Below are positions 58,770 through 64,000 of a stretch of DNA of 64,000 nt, piece by piece. Both the position numbers and the translations under genes were made by a program. This stretch comes from Cohnella thailandensis. Its GTDB lineage: Bacteria > Bacillota > Bacilli > Paenibacillales > Paenibacillaceae. Position 1 is the first letter of the stretch. Each line of letters opens with the position of its first letter. Under the pieces are notes generated by a model, which did no database searches, was not told the origin of the DNA, and was given only the letters and a program-made list of their open reading frames with translations. The stretch lies in contig NZ_JACJVQ010000019.1 in assembly GCF_014212135.1 (NCBI RefSeq), positions 372,001 through 436,000 of the forward strand, in the 5' to 3' direction.

Positions 58770-59657
58770 CTAACTCCCGGACAACACGCTGCGATAACCC
58801 TCCAATTCCAGCTTCAGCCCCTCCGAGATCCCGACCAGCGGCAACCGCGTCCTATCGCAGGCTATCCTTCCTTCTCTCGCCAGAAGCCACTTGACGGGAG
58901 AAGGATTCGATTCGCGGAAGACAAGCCGAATATAGGGGAGAAGCTCCTCGAATCGGGCTGCGGCGTCTTCCGTTCGATTTTCCTTCATAAGACTCAACAC
59001 TTCAAGAAACCGTCCCGTATATGCGTTCGCGGAGGCCAGAATGCCGCCCGCGCTTCCCTCTGACAACATTGGGAGCAATAGGGAGTCGTCCCCGCACAGG
59101 ACAGGCTTGACGTTGCCCAATCGGTTAAGCTCCCGAAGCAGCCGGATATCGCCCGTGCTGTCTTTCATGCCGATAACGCCGTCCAGACTAAGAATCGACA
59201 TCGCGGTCTCCGGCGTCAAGCGGACACCGGTGCGCGAAGGGATCTCATAAACGACAACGGGAAGCCCCGCGGCAGCCGCATGCCGGAAGTGCTCCAGAAT
59301 GCCTGCCTGGGTTGGACGGCTATAGTAGGGGACGACGACCAGTGCTCCATCCGCCCCGAACCGCCTCGCGTCTTCCGTTCTTCGCACGGTTTCGCGAGTG
59401 TCGTTCGTGCCCGTGCCGATCAGAATCGGAAGGGCTGCATCGCCCATCGCTTCCCGTGCGACATCGAACAGCAAACGCGCTTCCTCCCAAGAGACGGCGG
59501 GAGACTCCCCGGTCGTGCCGTGGACGACGATTCCTTGGATGTCTTCTTTCAGCAGGCTGCCGACATAATGGCGATAGGAGTCGAGATCAAGCTCGCCGTC
59601 CGGCAGAAACGGGGCGACGACGGGGACGAATAGCCCGCGAAGCTGTTGTTCATTCAT
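58770..59657 (-). CDS. DapA-family (dihydrodipicolinate synthase-like) aldolase
   Basis: Class I aldolase/lyase of 295 aa with the DapA/NanA TIM barrel. The Schiff-base Lys is in GVIGMKDSTGD, the catalytic Tyr in PVVVYEIPSRTG, and the GTTGES phosphate/carboxylate loop near the N-terminus. GGAGGT lies before ATG 59657. It stands alone rather than with dapB or lysine genes, so it may be a paralogue acting on another 2-keto acid. Family is firm; substrate is not. Confidence 0.9.
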   Translation of the reverse strand: MNEQQLRGLFVPVVAPFLPDGELDLDSYRHYVGSLLKEDIQGIVVHGTTGESPAVSWEEARLLFDVAREAMGDAALPILIGTGTNDTRETVRRTEDARRFGADGALVVVPYYSRPTQAGILEHFRHAAAAGLPVVVYEIPSRTGVRLTPETAMSILSLDGVIGMKDSTGDIRLLRELNRLGNVKPVLCGDDSLLLPMLSEGSAGGILASANAYTGRFLEVLSLMKENRTEDAAARFEELLPYIRLVFRESNPSPVKWLLAREGRIACDRTRLPLVGISEGLKLELEGYRSVLSGS

Positions 59658-59763
59658 CGTTACCTAACCTCCGCGTTAGAAGTTTCTCTCCTTCACCCTA
59701 TCACACTTTTCGATCACCGTAGACGAATCTTATCGATGGGGATATCGAGAATTCCGATGGAGG

Positions 59764-60522
59764 TCAGTCCCTTGCTCCCATAAAAAGCAGCCTCGCGACA
59801 TGCCCGGGTTCGTATCGAGGGGTGACCATGTGATCGCCCGACCCTTGGATGAGACGATACAGCCCAAGACGGCTGGACATGCGGGGGTGGAAGCTGTATT
59901 CGTCCGTCTGGGGGAATACGTTGTCTTCCATCAGATATACGTAGCTTCGCGGGATGGAGAGCGAATAGAACTTCTTGAGGTCCAGCTTCTCGAACAAGGG
60001 GCCAGCCGGCTCGACGGGAGTGTTCCGATACAGCCATTCCGCCTGCTCCTTGCTTCCCAGGTTGGCGAAGGCTTCCCGAAACAAGGGGTAAGGAAGAGCG
60101 ATCGTGTCGTCCGGAGAGGCGGCTCGCAGCTGCTCGAACGCGGAGACGAAAGCAGGAGGAAGCTGATCGGCCGCGCTCTGCCCGTCCGGAAGGACAAAAG
60201 CGTTCAGGAACACCAGCCGCTTGACCCTCTCCGGAATGACTTCGACGGTCTTCTGGATGATCGTACCGCCGAAGCTGTGACCGACGAGGATGATATCGCT
60301 CAAGCCCTGCCGAACGATCGAATCGACGACGGACTGGACGATCATCGCATGCGTGACGCGCCGATTCGGGTCGTTGTCGTGTCCGGCATAGGGGAGCGCA
60401 TGGACGGTGTGCCTCATTCGGCGGAGCTCCGCGGAGATGCCGTCCCAGAAATGGACGTCGGCCCAAGAACCGTGAATGAGAACGAACGTAAGCGGTTTAT
60501 CGGATCGATAGGGGGAGTTCAT
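59764..60522 (-). CDS. Alpha/beta hydrolase
   Basis: Cytosolic alpha/beta-fold hydrolase of 252 aa. The oxyanion region is FVLIHGSWADVHFW, the nucleophile Ser lies in the elbow VGHSFGG, and the late His is in GSGDHMVTP. This resembles the EstC/salicylate-esterase-like group. ATG 60522 is chosen because the fold begins soon after it; AAGGAGGG lies 13 nt upstream, a longer than usual gap. A longer in-frame ATG at 60636 lacks support. Substrate unknown. Confidence 0.87.
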   Translation of the reverse strand: MNSPYRSDKPLTFVLIHGSWADVHFWDGISAELRRMRHTVHALPYAGHDNDPNRRVTHAMIVQSVVDSIVRQGLSDIILVGHSFGGTIIQKTVEVIPERVKRLVFLNAFVLPDGQSAADQLPPAFVSAFEQLRAASPDDTIALPYPLFREAFANLGSKEQAEWLYRNTPVEPAGPLFEKLDLKKFYSLSIPRSYVYLMEDNVFPQTDEYSFHPRMSSRLGLYRLIQGSGDHMVTPRYEPGHVARLLFMGARD

Positions 60523-60751
60523 CGCGAGAAGGATCCCTCCTTTTGTGCTGTCTACCGGTACTCTATGCCTGGATAAATAGGGCCATGACGTCGACTTGCC
60601 CGGGGGCGCTTCGGACGGATTCCCTTCGACAAACATTCCGCTTATCTGCTCAGAGCGTTTGACATGCTTCTCGGAAGAACGTTAGTACAATCGAACCAGC
60701 GGAGAAGTTCGTTTCCCTCTCCGACTTCCGCGGGGCAGGAGAGTTTTTTGC

Positions 60752-62248
60752 ATGAAATCTCGTCGTCCTTTCTTATTTGCCGCTCTTTTCCTCCTCTTGA
60801 TGAGTCTCGCGGCAAGTCAAATCGCTAGCGCGGCTGCCCAGATTCAGTACCGCTGGAGCGCCGAGCCCAAGAAGCAAACTTTTCCGACAAGCTATACGGA
60901 TGTGGAAGGCGTGCTTACCTTCCGCGGATCGGCGCAGCGCAGCGCGCCATCGTTCGGAACGGCGGAGATGAAGAAATTCGTGCCTCTCCCCATATGGAAG
61001 CTGACCACGCGCTCCAGTTCCTGGGGAGGAGGAGCGGGGTGGACGGGGCAGCCGGCCATCGTGCGCTGGAAGCCCGATGTGCTGCAAACCATGAACGTGA
61101 AGGAGAAGTTCAAGGCGCAGAAAGGCTTTACCGAGGTGATATACGCCTCCTTGGACGGTTACGTTTACTTCCTCGAATTGACGACAGGCGAGGAGACGCG
61201 CAAGCCGCTCAGGATCGGCAATCCGATCAAAGGAAGCGTCTCGGTCGACTCGCGAGGGTACCCGCTTCTCTACGTCGGGGAAGGGATCCCCGAGAACGGG
61301 ACGATCGGGTTCGGCTTGTACAGCCTGATCGATCAGAAGCGGCTTTTCTATATGAAAGGAATAGATTCTTACGCCAAACGGGGCTGGGGAGCGTTCGACA
61401 GCTCGGCGCTGTTCAACCGTTACGAAGATACGCTGCTGGTAGGCGGGGAGAACGGGATGTTCTACAGCGTGAAGCTGAATACCCGTTTCGATGCTGCCGA
61501 GAAGACGCTTGACATCAAGCCGGAGGTCAGCAAATATCGCTATTCGATCGTCGGCAATTCGTATCAAGGAATCGAGAATTCCGTCGCCGTGTACGATCAT
61601 TACGCGTATTTCGCCGATAACGGGGGCAGTCTCCAGGCGATCGATCTGCTCGCGAACAAGCCCATATGGTCGCTCCCGTCCGTCGACGATACCGATGCGA
61701 CCATCGTGATCGAGGCGGAGAACGGCGTTCCGTTTCTCTACACGGGGACGGAAGTGGATAAGCAAGGGAGCAAAGGATATGCGGTGCTTCGGAAGATCAA
61801 CGGCCTGACGGGGCAAGTCGTATGGAAAAGGCAGTACGCCTGCTTTACGCAGCTCGGCGATCATCCGGTGAACGGGGGGCTGCTGGCGACTCCGGTGCTG
61901 GGGAAGCGTTCGATCGGGGATCGCGTGATTTTTACCCTTGCCAGGTATGGCAGCTTCGGATCGGGGCTTATGGTTGCGTTAGACAAGAAGACGGGAGAAG
62001 AGATCTGGACGTGGAAAATGGCGAAGTACGCTTGGTCGTCCCCGGTCGACGTCTATGACGAGAACGGGAACGCCAGCTTGCTGCAGGCGGATTCCGCCGG
62101 CAACCTCTTCGTGCTGTCCGCGATGACCGGTCAGGTGAAGGGCCAAACGAGCCTGGGCGCCAATATCGAGGCTTCGCCTGCCGTATTCGGCAATTACGCG
62201 GTCGTGGCTACCCGCGGCGGTCATATTCACGGCTTAAAGCTGGAGTAG
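60752..62248 (+). CDS. Exported PQQ-type beta-propeller protein
   Basis: Secreted or surface protein of 498 aa with a clear signal peptide (FLFAALFLLLMSLAASQIASA). At least five repeats of the PQQ/BamB propeller type follow (for example ASLDGYVYFLELTTGE, ADNGGSLQAIDLLANKPIW, MVALDKKTGEEIWTW and ADSAGNLFVLSAMTGQ). No enzyme active site is seen, so a scaffold or binding role at the cell surface is likely. A TTGACA lies at 60659-60664 but no good -10 follows at 17 bp. AGGAGAG precedes ATG 60752. Confidence 0.87.
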   Translation: MKSRRPFLFAALFLLLMSLAASQIASAAAQIQYRWSAEPKKQTFPTSYTDVEGVLTFRGSAQRSAPSFGTAEMKKFVPLPIWKLTTRSSSWGGGAGWTGQPAIVRWKPDVLQTMNVKEKFKAQKGFTEVIYASLDGYVYFLELTTGEETRKPLRIGNPIKGSVSVDSRGYPLLYVGEGIPENGTIGFGLYSLIDQKRLFYMKGIDSYAKRGWGAFDSSALFNRYEDTLLVGGENGMFYSVKLNTRFDAAEKTLDIKPEVSKYRYSIVGNSYQGIENSVAVYDHYAYFADNGGSLQAIDLLANKPIWSLPSVDDTDATIVIEAENGVPFLYTGTEVDKQGSKGYAVLRKINGLTGQVVWKRQYACFTQLGDHPVNGGLLATPVLGKRSIGDRVIFTLARYGSFGSGLMVALDKKTGEEIWTWKMAKYAWSSPVDVYDENGNASLLQADSAGNLFVLSAMTGQVKGQTSLGANIEASPAVFGNYAVVATRGGHIHGLKLE

Positions 62249-62255
62249 CGCCTAT

Positions 62256-64000
62256 TTATTCAAGCTGCAGCAGCTCTCGCAGGTCGTCTTCGGTCAGGGC
62301 AGAGAAGGGTTCCTCGCCGGACGGCTCGAGAATCTGATCGATGAGGTGCAGCTTGCGCTGCTGCAGCTCGGTCATTCTCTCTTCGATCGTGCCTTCCGCG
62401 ACCATTCGGATCACCTGCACGACCTTCTTCTGGCCGATCCGGTGCGCGCGGTCCGTCGCTTGGGCTTCGACCGCCGGATTCCACCATAGGTCGTAGAGGA
62501 TAACCGTGTCCGCGCCCGTGAGATTAAGGCCTGTTCCTCCCGCTTTCAGGGAGACGAGAAACAGGCTGTTCTCGCCTTCATTGAAGCGTTCGCTCAGCTC
62601 GACCCGCTGGGCGGGCGGGGTCTCGCCATCCAGCCGGAAATAAGGGAGCGCCCGATCCGTCAGCTCCTTGCCGATAAGATCGAGCATCTTCGTGAATTGG
62701 GAGAAGATCAGGATCCTTCGCCCGGAAGCGAGACCTTCCTCGATCAGCTCCAGCAGCTGCTCGAGCTTGGCGGAGCCGCCCCGGTAGCCTTCCACGAACA
62801 AGGCAGGGTGGCAGCAGAGCTGGCGCAGGCGGGTGAGTCCCGCCAGGATCCGAATCCGGTTGCGCCGGTGATCCCGATCCTTCAGGTGCTTGACCGCTTC
62901 GGCGCGAAGCTCCGCCAGGTAGGCGACGTAGAGCTTCTTCTGCTCGGGGAGCAGCTCGGAGGACCGTTCGCTCTCGATCTTGTCCGGCAAGTCCCGAAGG
63001 ACGTCGCTCTTCAGCCTGCGCAGCAGGAAGGGACGGACTCGCTTCGACACCTCGACGGGAAGCAGCTCGAAGAAACGGTCCCGGTCGGCGAACAGCTCGG
63101 GGAAGACCGCGTCGTAGATCGACCAGAGCTCCGTCAGGTTGTTCTCGATCGGAGTCCCCGTCAGCGCGAATTTATGGCGCGCCGACAAGCTCTTTACCGC
63201 CTTGGCCGTCTGGGTGGCGTCGTTCTTGAAGTTCTGGGCTTCGTCGAGGATTAGCGTGTGGAACGTTCTCGCGCGGTAGCGGCGATAATCCTTGCGAAGC
63301 AGAGGATAAGAGGTGATCAGGATATCGGGCGCGAGACCGTCCGCGTCCTTCATCCTTGCCAGCCTCTGATCTGCCGGGCCGTCGACGATGACGGCCTTCG
63401 CGTTCGGAGCGAACTTGCGCAGCTCGTTGCGCCAGTTGTATACGAGCGAAGCCGGGCAGACGACGAGAGCCGGCGTCCCGGAGGAGCGGATCTCCGGCAG
63501 AACCGAGACCAGGAAAGCGATGCTCTGAAGCGTCTTGCCGAGGCCCATCTCGTCCGCGAGAACGCCTCCGAAATGATATCGGGCGAGCGTCTTCATCCAT
63601 TGGTAGCCGAACTTCTGATAGTCCCGAAGAATCGGAGACAACGACTCCGGCACCTCGTGCTCGAGGAGGTCGGGGTTTCTCATGTTCTCGAGCAGCTTGC
63701 GCACGGACTTGCCGAGCCGAACCGCTCCGTTCCGGTCTCGCTCCAAGGCGTCCGAGAGCAGAAGGGCGCGGGCCAGCGGAACGCGCGCCCGCGAATTGTG
63801 CCATTCGTTGGTGCGGATGGCCGCTTCGTCGAGCAGCCGCATCACGTCCTGGAACGAGGGGCTCTCCAAGGACAGCAGCGTCCCCTCGGGAAGCCGGTAA
63901 TACTTGCGTTTCTCCTGCAGCGCCTTGACGATCTCGCGCAACTCGGACTCTCGAATGCCGTCCAGCTCGAAGCGGAATTCAAGCCAGTCGGTGCGCTCGC
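62256..64000 (-). CDS. SNF2-family DEAD/DEAH-box helicase, 5' partial
   Basis: Double-stranded-DNA translocase or helicase of the Snf2/RapA group. The frame stays open to the window end (codons for ERTDWLEFRF precede), so the N-terminus, often a SWIM-containing region of several hundred residues, is outside. Visible motifs are I in ADEMGLGKTLQ, II in LILDEAQNFKN, III in ALTGTPIENN, V in KAGGTGLNLTGAD and VI in QATDRAHRIGQ. It is probably involved in transcription or DNA repair. Confidence 0.95.
   Translation of the reverse strand, partial: ERTDWLEFRFELDGIRESELREIVKALQEKRKYYRLPEGTLLSLESPSFQDVMRLLDEAAIRTNEWHNSRARVPLARALLLSDALERDRNGAVRLGKSVRKLLENMRNPDLLEHEVPESLSPILRDYQKFGYQWMKTLARYHFGGVLADEMGLGKTLQSIAFLVSVLPEIRSSGTPALVVCPASLVYNWRNELRKFAPNAKAVIVDGPADQRLARMKDADGLAPDILITSYPLLRKDYRRYRARTFHTLILDEAQNFKNDATQTAKAVKSLSARHKFALTGTPIENNLTELWSIYDAVFPELFADRDRFFELLPVEVSKRVRPFLLRRLKSDVLRDLPDKIESERSSELLPEQKKLYVAYLAELRAEAVKHLKDRDHRRNRIRILAGLTRLRQLCCHPALFVEGYRGGSAKLEQLLELIEEGLASGRRILIFSQFTKMLDLIGKELTDRALPYFRLDGETPPAQRVELSERFNEGENSLFLVSLKAGGTGLNLTGADTVILYDLWWNPAVEAQATDRAHRIGQKKVVQVIRMVAEGTIEERMTELQQRKLHLIDQILEPSGEEPFSALTEDDLRELLQLE

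Overview
The window looks like a chromosomal segment from a high-GC, spore-forming-type Firmicute of the Paenibacillaceae (Cohnella/Paenibacillus-like). The evidence is AAGGAGG-type ribosome binding sites, many TTG/GTG starts, a T-box leader, YesM/YesN-type two-component genes, ABC sugar importers encoded without an ATPase, and an alarmone synthetase and Mn-dependent pyrophosphatase of Gram-positive type. No tRNA, rRNA, CRISPR array or complete insertion sequence was seen. Coding density is high, and most long antisense reading frames are shadows caused by GC bias.

Layout. Positions 1-3582 hold housekeeping genes: a 5'-truncated aldehyde dehydrogenase, a small hypothetical protein and an ABC-2 exporter pair. 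Positions 3670-36476 form one large carbohydrate-utilisation region, almost all on the + strand. In order it holds a LacI regulator with a triple operator, L-fucose/D-arabinose isomerase, a ribulokinase, a GH172 enzyme, a frameshifted GH183 (DUF4185) lipoprotein, a sugar ABC importer (binding protein and two permeases), and a DUF6259 putative glycosidase. These are followed by a secreted GH183 with two binding modules, a Zn-dependent dehydrogenase, a Gfo/Idh/MocA remnant, a second secreted GH183, GH116, GH127-like and a second GH172. The region closes with a second LacI regulator, a YesM/YesN two-component system, two tandem binding proteins and a second permease pair.

The central interpretation is that 3.7-28.5 kb is a Gram-positive D-arabinan utilisation locus. 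GH183, GH172 and GH116 are the three families shown in 2023 to include endo-D-arabinanases and exo-alpha/beta-D-arabinofuranosidases that act on mycobacterial arabinogalactan and lipoarabinomannan. Here only the GH183 proteins carry export signals. GH172, GH116, GH127 and DUF6259 lack them, so polymer would be cut outside, oligosaccharides imported by the ABC system and trimmed to D-arabinose inside. FucI-type isomerase (D-arabinose to D-ribulose) and AraB-type kinase (D-ribulose to D-ribulose 5-phosphate) would then feed the pentose phosphate pathway. No fuculose-phosphate aldolase is present, which argues against L-fucose as the main substrate. The sequence shows family membership and order. 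Substrate and compartment model are inference.

Positions 36.6-64 kb are mostly core and accessory singletons. They include an MmyB-type regulator divergent from a FabF-like synthase, a DinG/YpvA-type helicase, a small alarmone synthetase, a CDF metal exporter with GNAT and ArsR genes, an HpaB-type flavin monooxygenase and a T-box-controlled aminotransferase. Further genes encode TrhO, an MFS transporter, a polysaccharide deacetylase, a D-Ala-D-Ala carboxypeptidase, a P-loop kinase, PpaC, a glutathione peroxidase with a tandem operator, a DapA-family protein, an alpha/beta hydrolase, a PQQ-type propeller protein and a 5'-truncated SNF2 helicase. Several rho-independent terminators and promoter candidates are listed.
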